A DNA stretch of 41,531 nt, taken from NCBI RefSeq assembly GCF_000281045.1, contig NW_008246086.1, forward strand, positions 359,058-400,588. Direction: 5' to 3'. Under the pieces are notes generated by a model that worked only from the letters and a program-made list of their open reading frames with translations, had not been told where the DNA came from and did no database searches. Positions within the stretch are counted from its first letter, which is position 1, and each line of letters opens with the position of its first letter. Origin of the DNA: Saprolegnia diclina VS20 (Eukaryota; Oomycota; Saprolegniomycetes; Saprolegniales; Saprolegniaceae). A program made the translations under genes and the position numbers. Positions 30,131 through 40,245 of this stretch are shown in pieces.

Positions 30131-31037
30131 CGTCTCTGCGTGTTGACGCACCTTGTTGACGCCCCACGATGCAGCGGCATATGATTGGTGCCTTTTCAGC
30201 CAATGGCATCATCGCAATCGAGATCGGGAAAGCTGCTCTTCGCTGTTGCCCTCTCCTTCGACACGGCGACGAGGCAGTGGAGCAGCGTACTTGATCTCCA
30301 TCACGAGCAATAAGTCCTGCTACCACAGAACTGAGTGAAATGCACTACTTGACCACCGTTGAAAACATCGGGACCGAATAAGCGCCAAAGCTGCCATACC
30401 CTTGGGGCTTCCATCGAAACGCTCTTTACAGCGAGCTCGTCGCGGCAACCTTCGTGAGTTTAGCACACCAATGTAGTCTTGGTCGACGCTGAAGACTTGA
30501 ATACGGCCGCACAACTTGTCCAGAGAGTACTCGCGAAGGCGTATCGTCTCGTTCCGAGATGACACAGAAGTTTCATCCACTGTTTTGCGATCTGCACCAC
30601 GCGTATAGCTCGCGTTGCTGTGCCAAGACGTTGGTCAACGAACCGACTGCAGTGAGCTGCATTTAAGCAAAAAGGACCGGTGCTTCCATCCCACGCACCG
30701 TCCACGGAAGCTCCTTCTGCCCAAGCTGCTTCCACGCAACGTGAACTTTCGCGAGTCGTTCGCTCGTATCTCTCTACCTACGAGGTGCTTTGGCTCTCTA
30801 CCTACGAGGTGCTTTGGCTCTCTACCTACGAGGTGCTTTGGCTCATGGGCCAAGGTTCGGCCACGTCATCGAAGGGGCCTGACGACCAAGTGTTCTGACG
30901 CCGACCAAGTTGAAGTCGGTGGCCACTCACATCAGACCGTTGTGAAACCAACCTCTGGAAATGAATATGCGAATTCTATTTTGAGAGGAACATATCTTTT
31001 TGCTCATTTCAAGATTTCCACCGACCACGACCGCAGG
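30131..31037. other. Intergenic between divergent dehydrogenase and transketolase 1
   Basis: Promoter and 5' UTR space for two divergent genes. It contains the 24-bp triple repeat described separately. The transketolase frame stays open upstream to 30615, but that stretch has no transketolase similarity and is not shared with the second copy, so I treat it as untranslated or as a possible cryptic extension. Confidence 0.45.
30772..30843 (+). repeat. Three tandem copies of a 24-bp unit upstream of transketolase 1
   Basis: Three perfect adjoining copies of CTCTACCTACGAGGTGCTTT-GGCT, ending about 195 bp before the transketolase ATG. Because 24 is divisible by three, the frame stays open and would encode a repeated octapeptide (SLPTRCFG) if translated. 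Nothing similar precedes the second transketolase. Confidence 0.9.
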
Positions 31038-33113
31038 ATGAGCCCGTTGACCGCCGCCGAAGAGACGCTGTGCGTCAACACGGTGCGCATGCTCGGCGCC
31101 GACCAGCCGACGGCCGGCAAGTCGGGCCACCCCGGCGCGCCCATGGGCTGCGCGCCCATGGCCCACACGCTCTTTGGCAAGGTCATGCGGTTCAACCCGA
31201 GCAACCCCAAGTGGGCCAACCGCGACCGCTTCGTGCTCTCCAACGGCCATGCGTGCGCGCTCCAGTACTCGATGCTGCACCTCACGGGCTACGACGTGCC
31301 GATCGAGAGCCTCAAGTCGTTCCGCCAGTGGGGCTCCAAGTGCCCGGGCCACCCCGAGAACTTTTGCACGCCCGGCGTCGAGGTCTCAACCGGTCCGCTT
31401 GGCCAAGGTCTCTCGAACGCGGTCGGTCTCGCGATCGCCGAGAAGCACTTGGCCGCCGAGTTCAACAAGGACGGCCACAACATTGTCGACCACTACACGT
31501 ACGTCATTTGCGGCGACGGCTGCATGCAGGAGGGCGTCACGTCCGAGGCGTCGTCGCTCGCGGGCCACCTCGGCCTCGGCAAGCTCATTGTCTTGTACGA
31601 CGACAACTTGATCACGATCGACGGCCACACGGACATTTCGTTCACGGAAGATGTCGCCAAGCGCTACGAAGCGTACAACTGGCACGTGCAGGTGGTCGAC
31701 GACGGCAACTACGATTTCGAGGCGCTCCACAAGGCCGTGCTCGCCGCCAAGGCCGTCACGGACAAGCCGTCGCTCATCAAGATCCGCACGACGATCGGTC
31801 TCGGCTCCAAGATTGAAAACACGCACTCGGTGCACGGCGCGCCGCTCAAGGCCGACGACACGGCGTCGATCAAGGAGAAGTTTGGCCTGAAGAACGAACC
31901 GTTCTTCATTCCGGACGTGGCCCGCGAATACTATGACCGCCGCGCGGTCGGCGCGTCGCAGGAGGCCGAGTGGCAGGCGCGCTTGGACGCGTACGCCGCT
32001 GCATACCCGGTGGAAGCCGCCGAGTTTGTCCGCCGCATGGAGGGCCGTCTTCCGGACGGCTGGAAGGCCAACTTTCCGACGTTCTCGCCCGAAGACAAGG
32101 GCCTCGCGACGCGCCAGTTCTCCGAGAAGGCGCTCAACGCCGCCGCCGCGGCCTTGCCCGAGCTCGTCGGCGGCTCGGCCGACCTCACGCCGTCGAACCT
32201 GACCAAGCTGACCATGTCGGGCGACTTCCAGAAGGACACGCCGATCGGCCGGTACCTGCGCTTTGGCGTCCGCGAGCACGGCATGGCGGCGATCTGCAAC
32301 GGCCTCTTTGCCCACGGCGGCGTGCGTCCGTTCTGCGCGACGTTCTACAACTTTATCGGGTACGCGCTCGGGGCGGTCCGCGTCTCGGCGCTCTCGCAGT
32401 TTGGCGTGCTCTACATTGCGACCCACGACAGCATCTTCCTCGGCGAAGACGGCCCGACGCACCAGCCGATCGAGATGAACGCGTCGCTGCGGTCGATGCC
32501 CAACATGTTTCTCTACCGTCCGGCCGACGGCAACGAGGTCTCGGGCGCCTACATTGACGCGATCGAGCACCAGACGCAGACGTCGGTGCTGACGTTTACG
32601 CGCCAGGGCGTGCCCAACCTCCATGGCTCGTCGGCCGACAAAGTGGCCCGCGGCGCCTACGTCCTCCAGAACATCGTCAACGGCAAGCGGGACCTCAAAT
32701 ACAACGGCAAGCCCGACCTCGTCATGATCGCGACCGGCTCGGAAGTCTCGCTTGCGATCGAGGCGGCGACGCTCCTCCCGGACAAGGTTGTCCGCATCGT
32801 CTCGGCGCCGTGCGTCGACATCTTTGAAAAGGCGTCGGTCGACTACAAGAAGGAGGTGCTCCTCGAGGGTGTCCCGATTCTCAGCGTCGAGGCGGCGTCG
32901 ACGTACGGCTGGGACCGCTTCTCGCACTTGCAGTTTGGTCTCGACCGCTTTGGCGCGTCGGCGACGATCGAGCAGCTCCGCGAACACTTTGGCTTTAACG
33001 CGCCGGCCGTCGCCGCCGAGGCGCAAAACCTCCTCGACTTCTACGCTGGCCGCGCCGTGCCATCGCTCTTTGACGTACCGGCCCGCCGCGTCGTCAAGGA
33101 TGGCCACCATTAG
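31038..33113 (+). CDS. TKT: Transketolase, copy 1 (691 aa)
   Basis: Thiamine-diphosphate enzyme of the non-oxidative pentose phosphate pathway; moves two-carbon units between sugar phosphates. Seen: N-terminal GHPGAPMG with active-site His; PP-domain ThDP motif beginning GDGCMQEG and ending at DDN; HSVHG; PYR domain with the catalytic Glu ([11 protein letters not shown]); substrate-binding EDGPTHQP; C-terminal domain ([22 protein letters not shown]). Length is normal and intronless. The ATG at 31038 was chosen because family homology begins a few residues later. It differs from copy 2 in the first seven residues, one 28-residue patch ([13 protein letters not shown]... region, 32635-32717) and a few scattered residues. 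No convincing organelle signal is visible; probably cytosolic. Confidence 0.97.
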   Translation: MSPLTAAEETLCVNTVRMLGADQPTAGKSGHPGAPMGCAPMAHTLFGKVMRFNPSNPKWANRDRFVLSNGHACALQYSMLHLTGYDVPIESLKSFRQWGSKCPGHPENFCTPGVEVSTGPLGQGLSNAVGLAIAEKHLAAEFNKDGHNIVDHYTYVICGDGCMQEGVTSEASSLAGHLGLGKLIVLYDDNLITIDGHTDISFTEDVAKRYEAYNWHVQVVDDGNYDFEALHKAVLAAKAVTDKPSLIKIRTTIGLGSKIENTHSVHGAPLKADDTASIKEKFGLKNEPFFIPDVAREYYDRRAVGASQEAEWQARLDAYAAAYPVEAAEFVRRMEGRLPDGWKANFPTFSPEDKGLATRQFSEKALNAAAAALPELVGGSADLTPSNLTKLTMSGDFQKDTPIGRYLRFGVREHGMAAICNGLFAHGGVRPFCATFYNFIGYALGAVRVSALSQFGVLYIATHDSIFLGEDGPTHQPIEMNASLRSMPNMFLYRPADGNEVSGAYIDAIEHQTQTSVLTFTRQGVPNLHGSSADKVARGAYVLQNIVNGKRDLKYNGKPDLVMIATGSEVSLAIEAATLLPDKVVRIVSAPCVDIFEKASVDYKKEVLLEGVPILSVEAASTYGWDRFSHLQFGLDRFGASATIEQLREHFGFNAPAVAAEAQNLLDFYAGRAVPSLFDVPARRVVKDGHH
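31059..33110 (+). repeat. Left arm of a 2-kb inverted repeat (transketolase copy 1)
   Basis: It pairs with 35540-37591 in reverse orientation. The stretches I compared by eye are nearly identical, including at third codon positions, with no length change. Identity begins at the eighth codon and ends at the stop codon; flanks do not match. An 83-nt island (32635-32717) is strongly diverged. Confidence 0.9.
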
Positions 33114-33925
33114 GCAGTAGGGTACGGCGAGACTTATGCTTGCTAATGCTACTCCGTGTTCTCGATTCGAAATCGGAGGAGCGAGCGTCCTACTGATGGC
33201 AGTGACGTCGGTTCCATGCAACGACACTGGCCACACCACTGGTTCATGTCGCGTCGTCACCGCACGTCGGACAGATCATCGGACGTACGTCGGACAGGGA
33301 CGTCGGACAGGGCAAACATCGCCGAATCTTGTTCGATCGTCTAGTGCTTTTACTAACTTTGCTTGTCTCGGGGCTGTCGCGGCGGGATCGTATGCGCTGG
33401 CGCCACATCCCGTCGAAGCCACAGTACGTACAGATGGAGTCGGCCGGTGCGACAGCGGCCCTCGTGAATTCTTTCCTCTCGCTTCTTGGTCGTTGAAGTT
33501 TCGTTTGGACGGGGAGCGTCCCGCCTCGTTGTAAGGTTTGGCACAGCGACAGCGGCGGCCAACCTGCCGTGGAGCTAGTAGTGTGCAGTGCACTAGGTAG
33601 TATGTAGCCGCTGGACGCTTCTATCGCAATTGAGGGGCAGTAATTGCGCTGCGAAGGCAGCGGGCGAGTCAAAACTCACCCAACCATCCGCATGCACCCA
33701 AATGGCCTTGCCACGTCATGACCCACTTTTGCGACATGTGCGAACCACTGTATGAACCACTGGAATTATTTTATTGTCCGACGTTGCCACATACAAATAC
33801 CAAGTGCAGCGTGAAAAAAGAGTATAAAAAATGGTCCGCGGCGATTTCCGGATAAGAAGTGCACTTTGATCCGGATGACCGCCATGGTGGAAGTTAAACG
33901 GCAAGATGGAAGGTCACTTTTCAAG
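33114..33925. other. Intergenic upstream of the mitochondrial carrier
   Basis: No gene supported. CGTCGGACAG occurs three times within about 50 bp (33260-33312). A TATA-like TATAAAA (33823-33829) lies about 100 bp before the carrier ATG and could be its core promoter. Confidence 0.4.
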
Positions 33926-34913
33926 ATGAGCTTCCAAGCCGAGCCGACGACGAGCGTGGTCTCGCTGCCTGTCGTGGCCGCCCCGACGATCGGGACCAAG
34001 ATCGTATTGGCAGGCATCGCCAACGCGAGCGCGGCTGCGATCACCAACCCGATCGACGTCTTGAAGGTCCGCATGCAGCTCGAAGGCGAGCTCGCTGCGT
34101 CGCGCGAGATGCCCCGCCGGTACCCGAGCTTCGTTGGCGGCGCCCGCACCATCTTTGGCAACGAAGGCATCCGTGGCTTTTACAAGGGCCTGCTGCCGTC
34201 GGTGGTCCGCGACGGTTTTTACTCGGGCATCCGCCTCGGCGCGTACGAGCCGATGAAGGAGCTCCTCGGGGCCACCGACCCGCACCACACGCCGCTCTAC
34301 CTCAAGGTCGTCGCTGGCGCGCTCACGGGTGCGTTCGGTAGCGCGCTCGCCAACCCGACGGACCTCGTCAAGATCCGCATGCAAGGCGAAGGCACGCGCT
34401 ACAACAGCGTCCGGTCTGCGGTCGAGGACATCGTGGCGCACGACGGCGTCAAGGGGCTCTGGAAGGGCGTCGGGCCGACCATGAAGCGCGCGGCGCTCCT
34501 CACGGCGTCGCAGATCCCGACGTACGACCATGCCAAGCACACGCTGCTCAACAACGAGATCATGGAAGAAGGCTTTGCGCTCCACGCGGTGTGCAGCATG
34601 CTCGCCGGTTTTATGGCGGCGACTGTCACCTCTCCAGGTATGCGCATCCTGCTCTGTCGTCCATCGTGGCTCATCTATGGTCGTAGTTGATGTCATCAAG
34701 ACGCGCATGATGACGCAGTGCCGGCGCGTCAACTGCAACGACACCATGTACCATGGCACACTCGACGCCTTCCGCAAGATCACGGCGGGCGAAGGCATTC
34801 GCGGGCTCTACAAGGGCTGGTTCCCCAACTGGATGCGTCTCGGCCCGCACACGATGATCACGCTCGTCATCTTTGAGGAACTGCGCACGGCCGCGGGCCT
34901 CCCGCCGCTCTAA
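33926..34913 (+). CDS. Mitochondrial carrier (SLC25), UCP/dicarboxylate-carrier-like (2 exons)
   Basis: Inner-membrane solute transporter made of three tandem repeats of about 100 residues, six membrane segments in all. Exons 33926-34637 and 34687-34913 with a 49-nt intron (GTATGC...CGTAG); joined length 939 nt, 312 aa. The three signature motifs are all present: PIDVLKVRMQ, PTDLVKIRMQ and PVDVIKTRMM. The third is split by the intron and restored by splicing. Second-half motifs GFYKGLLPSVVRDGFYSGIR and GLYKGWFPNWMRLGPHT resemble uncoupling-protein, dicarboxylate and oxoglutarate carriers (SLC25A10/11/14/30 group), but the substrate cannot be assigned. An upstream in-frame ATG at 33866 would add 20 basic residues; I prefer 33926. 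It lies between the arms of the transketolase inverted repeat. Confidence 0.95.
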
Positions 34914-35536
34914 CTGTCTCGTTCTCGTCGTCGAGTCGTAGTAAGCTTGCTTGTTGTCCTTCTTCATCCGCGAGTCGTTGTTGGTGGGTGCAGCGTACGA
35001 AGGGTCGGTCGAGGGCGACATGCTCCTGGCTACTAGCCGCGCCTCCTCTTTCCCTCCCATAGAACGTACAGGTGGGACAGGCGAGTATCCTGTATACAGG
35101 AAAATACACTGTTTCGTTTCGGACCATGTTGAAGTTGGTGCTCCATCTGAGAGAAAATCAGACCATGCGTCCCAAGACCACGTCCCAAACGCTCGTTCAC
35201 GAGCACCGATGATCGGCATCCGTGCTTGGCAATTGCATCGTCCTTGGCTCCGACGCACAGAGGTCCGTCGTTGACAACTCGGTCGTCGACGAGGCCAACA
35301 GGCGCCGTCCAGCGGCCGACCAGTTGCCCTTGCAGTAAACATGTCATATGAGCTGGACGGCGACAGGAACGAGCTGGTGCAGTAGTGGGAGCTCTCAACG
35401 CTTTATCGTGACGGGCGGTGCTTGCGGTGTTGTTGATCTAGAACCTTCACCATCTCGACCGTGAACACGGTCCTTGCGCTTTGTACGCTGCATGTCCAAG
35501 ACTAGTATAATCCAAATTGTAAGCTTAGCTGCACAT
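34914..35536. other. Intergenic, carrier 3' side to transketolase 2 3' side
   Basis: Convergent 3' flanks. No gene, repeat or RNA seen. Confidence 0.5.
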
Positions 35537-37609
35537 TTAGTGGTGGCCTTCCTTGACGACGCGGCGGGCCGGCACGTCAAAGAGCGATGGCACGGCGCGG
35601 CCAGCGTAGAACGCCAACAACTTCTGCGCCTCGGCGGCGACCGCCGGCGCGTTAAAGCCAAAGTGTTCGCGGAGCTGCTCGATCGTCGCCGACGCGCCAA
35701 AGCGGTCGAGACCAAACTGCAGGTGCGAGAAGCGGTCCCAGCCGTACGTCGACGCCGCCTCGACGCTGAGAATCGGGACACCCTCGAGGAGCACCTCCTT
35801 CTTGTAGTCGACCGACGCCTTTTCAAAGATGTCGACGCACGGCGCCGAGACGATGCGGACAACCTTGTCCGGGAGGAGCGTCGCCGCCTCGATCGCGAGC
35901 GAGACTTCCGAGCCGGTCGCGATCATGACGAGATCGACAGCGCCAGCGAAAGCGACAACAACCTCGCCACGGACAACCGGCGAGAGCACGTACGCACCGA
36001 GCGCAACCTTCGCCGCCGACGAGCCATGGAGGTTGGGCACGCCCTGGCGCGTAAACGTCAGCACCGACGTCTGCGTCTGGTGCTCGATCGCGTCAATGTA
36101 GGCGCCCGAGACCTCGTTGCCGTCGGCCGGACGGTAGAGAAACATGTTGGGCATCGACCGCAGCGACGCGTTCATCTCGATCGGCTGGTGCGTCGGGCCG
36201 TCCTCACCGAGGAAGATGCTGTCGTGGGTCGCAATGTAGAGCACGCCAAACTGCGAGAGCGCCGAGACGCGGACCGCCCCGAGCGCGTACCCGATAAAGT
36301 TGTAGAACGTCGCGCAGAACGGACGCACGCCGCCGTGGGCAAAGAGGCCGTTGCAGATCGCCGCCATGCCGTGCTCGCGGACGCCAAAGCGCAGGTACCG
36401 GCCGATCGGCGTGTCCTTCTGGAAGTCGCCCGACATGGTCAGCTTGGTCAGGTTCGACGGCGTGAGGTCGGCCGAGCCGCCGACGAGCTCGGGCAAGGCC
36501 GCGGCGGCGGCGTTGAGCGCCTTCTCGGAGAACTGGCGCGTCGCGAGGCCCTTGTCTTCGGGCGAGAACGTCGGAAAGTTGGCCTTCCAGCCGTCCGGAA
36601 GACGGCCCTCCATGCGGCGGACAAACTCGGCGGCTTCCACCGGGTATGCAGCGGCGTACGCGTCCAAGCGCGCCTGCCACTCGGCCTCCTGCGACGCGCC
36701 GACCTCGCGGCGGTCATAGTACTCGCGGGCCACGTCCGGGACAAAGAACGGTTCGTTCTTCAGGCCAAACTTCTCCTTGATCGACGCCGTGTCGTCGGCC
36801 TTGAGCGGCGCGCCGTGCACCGAGTGCGTGTTTTCAATCTTGGAGCCGAGACCGATCGTCGTGCGGATCTTGATGAGCGACGGCTTGTCCGTGACGGCCT
36901 TGGCGGCGAGCACGGCCTTGTGGAGCGCCTCGAAATCGTAGTTGCCGTCGTCGACCACCTGCACGTGCCAGTTGTACGCTTCGTAGCGCTTGGCGACATC
37001 TTCCGTGAACGAAATGTCCGTGTGGCCGTCGATCGTGATCAAGTTGTCGTCGTACAAGACAATGAGCTTGCCGAGGCCGAGGTGGCCCGCGAGCGACGAC
37101 GCCTCGGACGTGACGCCCTCCTGCATGCAGCCGTCGCCGCAAATGACGTACGTGTAGTGGTCGACAATGTTGTGGCCGTCCTTGTTGAACTCGGCGGCCA
37201 AGTGCTTCTCGGCGATCGCGAGACCGACCGCGTTCGAGAGACCTTGGCCAAGCGGACCAGTCGAGACCTCGACGCCGGGCGTGCAAAAGTTCTCGGGGTG
37301 GCCCGGGCACTTGGAGCCCCACTGGCGGAACGACTTGAGGCTCTCGATCGGCACGTCGTAGCCCGTGAGGTGCAGCATCGAGTACTGGAGCGCGCACGCG
37401 TGGCCGTTGGAGAGCACGAAGCGGTCGCGGTTGGCCCACTTGGGGTTGCTCGGGTTGAAGCGCATGACCTTGCCAAAGAGCGTGTGGGCCATGGGCGCGC
37501 AGCCCATGGGCGCGCCGGGGTGGCCCGACTTGCCGGCCGTCGGCTGGTCGGCGCCGAGCATGCGCACCGTGTTGACGCACAGCGTCTCTTCTTCGTGGGT
37601 CAGGGCCAT
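35537..37609 (-). CDS. TKT: Transketolase, copy 2 (690 aa)
   Basis: Same enzyme and motifs as copy 1: [16 protein letters not shown]...[35 protein letters not shown]. The start is MALTHEEETLC; the frame is open for another 490 bp upstream without homology and could at most hide an extension such as a Ser-rich leader before MALT. It differs from copy 1 at the N-terminus, in the 28-residue patch encoded at 35933-36015 (AAKVALGAYVLSP..., richer in Val/Ala where copy 1 has Lys/Asn), and at single residues (FVPD for FIPD, RREV for RRAV, AQKLLAFY for [15 protein letters not shown] for VVKDGHH). All catalytic residues remain, so both copies should be active. Unrelated upstream sequences suggest different regulation. 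Confidence 0.97.
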   Translation of the reverse strand: MALTHEEETLCVNTVRMLGADQPTAGKSGHPGAPMGCAPMAHTLFGKVMRFNPSNPKWANRDRFVLSNGHACALQYSMLHLTGYDVPIESLKSFRQWGSKCPGHPENFCTPGVEVSTGPLGQGLSNAVGLAIAEKHLAAEFNKDGHNIVDHYTYVICGDGCMQEGVTSEASSLAGHLGLGKLIVLYDDNLITIDGHTDISFTEDVAKRYEAYNWHVQVVDDGNYDFEALHKAVLAAKAVTDKPSLIKIRTTIGLGSKIENTHSVHGAPLKADDTASIKEKFGLKNEPFFVPDVAREYYDRREVGASQEAEWQARLDAYAAAYPVEAAEFVRRMEGRLPDGWKANFPTFSPEDKGLATRQFSEKALNAAAAALPELVGGSADLTPSNLTKLTMSGDFQKDTPIGRYLRFGVREHGMAAICNGLFAHGGVRPFCATFYNFIGYALGAVRVSALSQFGVLYIATHDSIFLGEDGPTHQPIEMNASLRSMPNMFLYRPADGNEVSGAYIDAIEHQTQTSVLTFTRQGVPNLHGSSAAKVALGAYVLSPVVRGEVVVAFAGAVDLVMIATGSEVSLAIEAATLLPDKVVRIVSAPCVDIFEKASVDYKKEVLLEGVPILSVEAASTYGWDRFSHLQFGLDRFGASATIEQLREHFGFNAPAVAAEAQKLLAFYAGRAVPSLFDVPARRVVKEGHH
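35540..37591 (-). repeat. Right arm of the 2-kb inverted repeat (transketolase copy 2)
   Basis: Reverse complement of 31059-33110 apart from scattered changes and the diverged island at 35933-36015. The arms are separated by about 2.4 kb holding the mitochondrial carrier. Confidence 0.9.
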
Positions 37610-38838
37610 CTTTGCAGTTGGAGGCAAAAGCGGAAATGACGTCGAGGATGATGTGGAAGACCCTGCTATGCAACAAAAAGATTGGGCTTGCCACCACGCG
37701 ATGGTCATGCGGCTAATCGCACGCAACTTGGCGTCCCGATGGCGGGTTTTCGCAGCGACGAGCGAGCTCTCGTCGACAGCCAAACAGTACGACACTCCAA
37801 AGCATGTACTCTGTACGGTAGTAGCCGCTCGCCCTCGATGGCGAAAAGGAGCCGTCGGCTGGTTGGGTGATCGTTGCGTTCCTATCGTTGAGCGAGGAGG
37901 AGGGACGCTTTCACGAGCGCCCCATGGCTCGCAGGGCTGTAGAGCAGGTGTACGCGTTGACGCAAGGCTTTTGCGTAAGCGAACGTGGCTATGCGTGGCG
38001 TGGCGGTCCGTCGGGACTGTGGCCATGGCGATGCAAGCCACAAAGAGTTGGGTGGCTTTAGCGTCTGGCAGCGCGGGGGAATCTTCGCGAGCGTCGAGCA
38101 ATCGACTTGGTGTTTGTATGCACGTGTCGCAGATCGAACGGGCGGCCCTCCCGCCGGTGTTTTATTGGCTCCTGACCCACGTTGAAGCTGCTGGTCCATT
38201 TGGCGGTGGCCGCTTGGATAAACTTGACGCGGCCCTGCGAAGTGGGCCGCTGTAGCGCTGCCACCTCTCCGGTCCATGGTGCATGTAGCAGCCATGAACC
38301 CGATAAGAACTCGGATAAGAATTGCAGTCTTGTTGTTTGCCTCGTGGAAAAAGCCCACTCAAGTTCCGAAGTCGCGAAGGGCCGCGATCTTGCCTACGTC
38401 GTCGCGCTTCCCAGGTGATGCTCCAGCACAAAAGGATAAGCTACGCGTGCCAGCGCGCCAATGAGCCAGCGCCATCAGATACAGCCGCGGATGACGTAGC
38501 CGTGAGGCTGATCCGACGCATTAAATATAGTGTGTTGGCAGAGTCGGAGCGAGTTTGGCAACAGCGCCAGGAGGCAGGCGCTGCGTCGACGGCCAAGGTG
38601 TCTACGGACGCGCGCCTTGCAGAGAAAGGTTCATGACGGGCACGCAAGCCATGCAACTTCAACGCCATGGGCACGCAAGCCATGCGACTTCAACGCCATG
38701 GGAGCTGTCGCAGGCGGCGTGTAGCATACCTCCCACAACACGCCCTCTCCGCGGCGTTGGCTGGCTGCTGCTGATAGCTATAGGCCCCGCACGGACGCTC
38801 GGAGCGAACAAGGACAAGTTGCATGGCATAGTGGGCGT
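37610..38838. other. Intergenic, upstream of transketolase 2 and downstream of Cgi121
   Basis: No gene supported over 1.2 kb. Frames open across it show no motif or coding-like composition. A 31-bp direct duplication lies at 38638-38699. The rest is presumably the transketolase 2 promoter and the Cgi121 3' flank. Confidence 0.45.
38638..38699 (+). repeat. Two tandem copies of a 31-bp unit
   Basis: Copies at 38638-38668 and 38669-38699 begin GGGCACGCAAGCCATGC and differ at one base. They lie about 140 bp beyond the 3' end of Cgi121. Function unknown. Confidence 0.85.
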
Positions 38839-39476
38839 TTACTTATTGACACTCTTGGTCGCGATACGCGTCACGATCGCGTCGGTGAGCGACGACGCCG
38901 TGAGCTCGACGTCCGTGATCTTGTAGTGCTTCTTGAGCTGCTGCAAGGTGGCTGGCGTCACGTGGCTAGGGCTTTCGAGGCCCGCAACATCGACGAGCGT
39001 GCCCTGGACGAGACGGCGCATTTCGTCGAGCTTGGCTGCATCCGCGTCAAAGGCGCAGATGAGCAGCTTCGTCGTCGCCGCGCTAATGCCAAACCGCCGC
39101 AGCGAATCTGTGACGTTGCGCGAGCCCGAGAGGTTGTACACGAGCTCCGAGTGGAGCGTGTTGGTCAGGAGCGCGTTGTTTTGGCTGCTAAGAAGCGTGC
39201 GCGACGCCGCCGCATGCAGCGGAAAGAGGCCCGTCACCTAGGATAAAGCTACATGAGCGGCGAGGCCACAGCTGCGGCGCACCATCTCGGCGTTGATGAG
39301 GGAAAAGTCGATGGTCTGCGCAAGGAGCTGCGAGAGGAGCTCGCCGGCGTTTGTGACGTCGTGGAAGAGACCCACGTGAAGCGTTCTAGAGCGCGCATGA
39401 GGCTTGGCATGTCCATGGAGCCACCGCCGTCGTACCTGCCCGGGAAGAGCTCGTACGTGTAGACTTGGACGGACAT
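38839..39476 (-). CDS. TPRKB: KEOPS complex subunit Cgi121/TPRKB (3 exons, 180 aa)
   Basis: Accessory subunit of KEOPS/EKC, which makes the t6A37 modification of ANN-decoding tRNAs; Cgi121 binds the Bud32/PRPK kinase and helps hold the tRNA. Exons: 39476-39436, 39385-39283, 39237-38839, joined by 50-nt (GTACGA...CTCTAG) and 45-nt (GTGCGC...CCTAG) introns. The spliced protein starts MSVQVYTYELFPGR, then LHVGLFHDVTNAGELLSQLL, IDFSLINAEM, and, after intron 2, AAASRTLL, TLHSELVYNLSGSRNVTDSL and RRFGIS. This matches the family in order and length, including spacing from LIN to the TEI/SEL-V-x-NLS motif. Exon 3 begins with a GTG codon (Val), so it is not a gene start. The first two exons are short enough to be missed by automatic prediction. 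Confidence 0.92.
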
Positions 39477-40245
39477 CGTTGGCACCAACAAAATTGCCTC
39501 CGGGACGTGTTCCGGATACAAAGATCGGGATTTACGGATACCATCGCCTCTCTGGCAGGTTTTCCGGATGCCGTGCCACACATTCCCCACATTATTCACA
39601 TTCTACACGCGTGTGCGGTCACGCGTGAAAAAGATGGAAACGGTGGTTTTTGTGTTTCGCACACCAGTCAACGGTGTTCACTCGGTTTCACACCGGTGTG
39701 AGGGCTCGGTCAGCACATATTGTGGTTATCCACGCTCAAGTCCCTTCCGCGATGCCTTGAGTAGCAACGGCGTTTATGAGCTGAGCATTAACTTGGATGC
39801 GCGAACACTTCTTCCGTGCTTCGTGGTGGTCATGGGGGGCTGGCGTATCGGGAAGCTATCATACGTCCTCGGTTTGGAGTGAAAATGGCGGTAGCCGTCC
39901 TGGTAGCTGTCGGTATTGACCGTGCAGCTCTTAAACGGCTAGGCTATGGCGGACGAGACTGCCGACAACGAGCGAAATACAGTACATGTTGGCTTCCATT
40001 CCAGCGTGAGATGGTGAGGCCAAGGTTCTGGTTCCTCGCGGCAGTTGGGAAGCACGCATGGTCAACCGGCACGTTGTGCCCCGCGCCGCCGTCAGAAAGA
40101 AGCTGCAATGGGGCAACTTGCCCGTGGCAAGCCTCTCAACTGGCGGATCGTTCAACCAATCAAAGCCCACCGAATATAGAACGGCCAATCAGATGCGTTT
40201 GCAACCGTCGCGAGCTTTCCTCAGTTTGCGATTTGATATCCAGGC
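39477..40245. other. Intergenic between divergent Cgi121 and the orphan gene
   Basis: Shared upstream region for the two divergent genes. It holds three perfect palindromes (39605-39614, 39619-39628, 39688-39701). No other gene or RNA seen. Confidence 0.5.
39605..39701. promoter_or_regulatory. Cluster of three perfect palindromes upstream of Cgi121
   Basis: ACACGCGTGT (39605-39614), TCACGCGTGA (39619-39628) and TCACACCGGTGTGA (39688-39701). The first two share the ACGCGT core known in fungi as the MCB cell-cycle element. The cluster lies 130-225 bp upstream of Cgi121 and about 550 bp from the orphan gene. A transcription-factor role is inferred from symmetry and position only. Confidence 0.4.

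Noticed and set aside
30772-30843. CRISPR-like or satellite array
   Set aside because: Only three directly adjoining 24-bp copies with no spacers: a small tandem repeat in a eukaryotic 5' region.
31386-33260. 624-aa open frame antisense to transketolase 1
   Set aside because: It is the mirror frame of a strongly GC3-biased gene; its Arg/Asp/Val-rich product resembles no protein, and the same mirror frame occurs over copy 2.
35474-37639. 721-aa open frame antisense to transketolase 2
   Set aside because: Same cause: codon bias keeps the opposite strand free of stops. The sense strand carries all transketolase motifs.
37610-38101. In-frame N-terminal extension of transketolase 2
   Set aside because: No homology to transketolases or to the upstream part of copy 1, and no clear transit peptide; kept only as an alternative.
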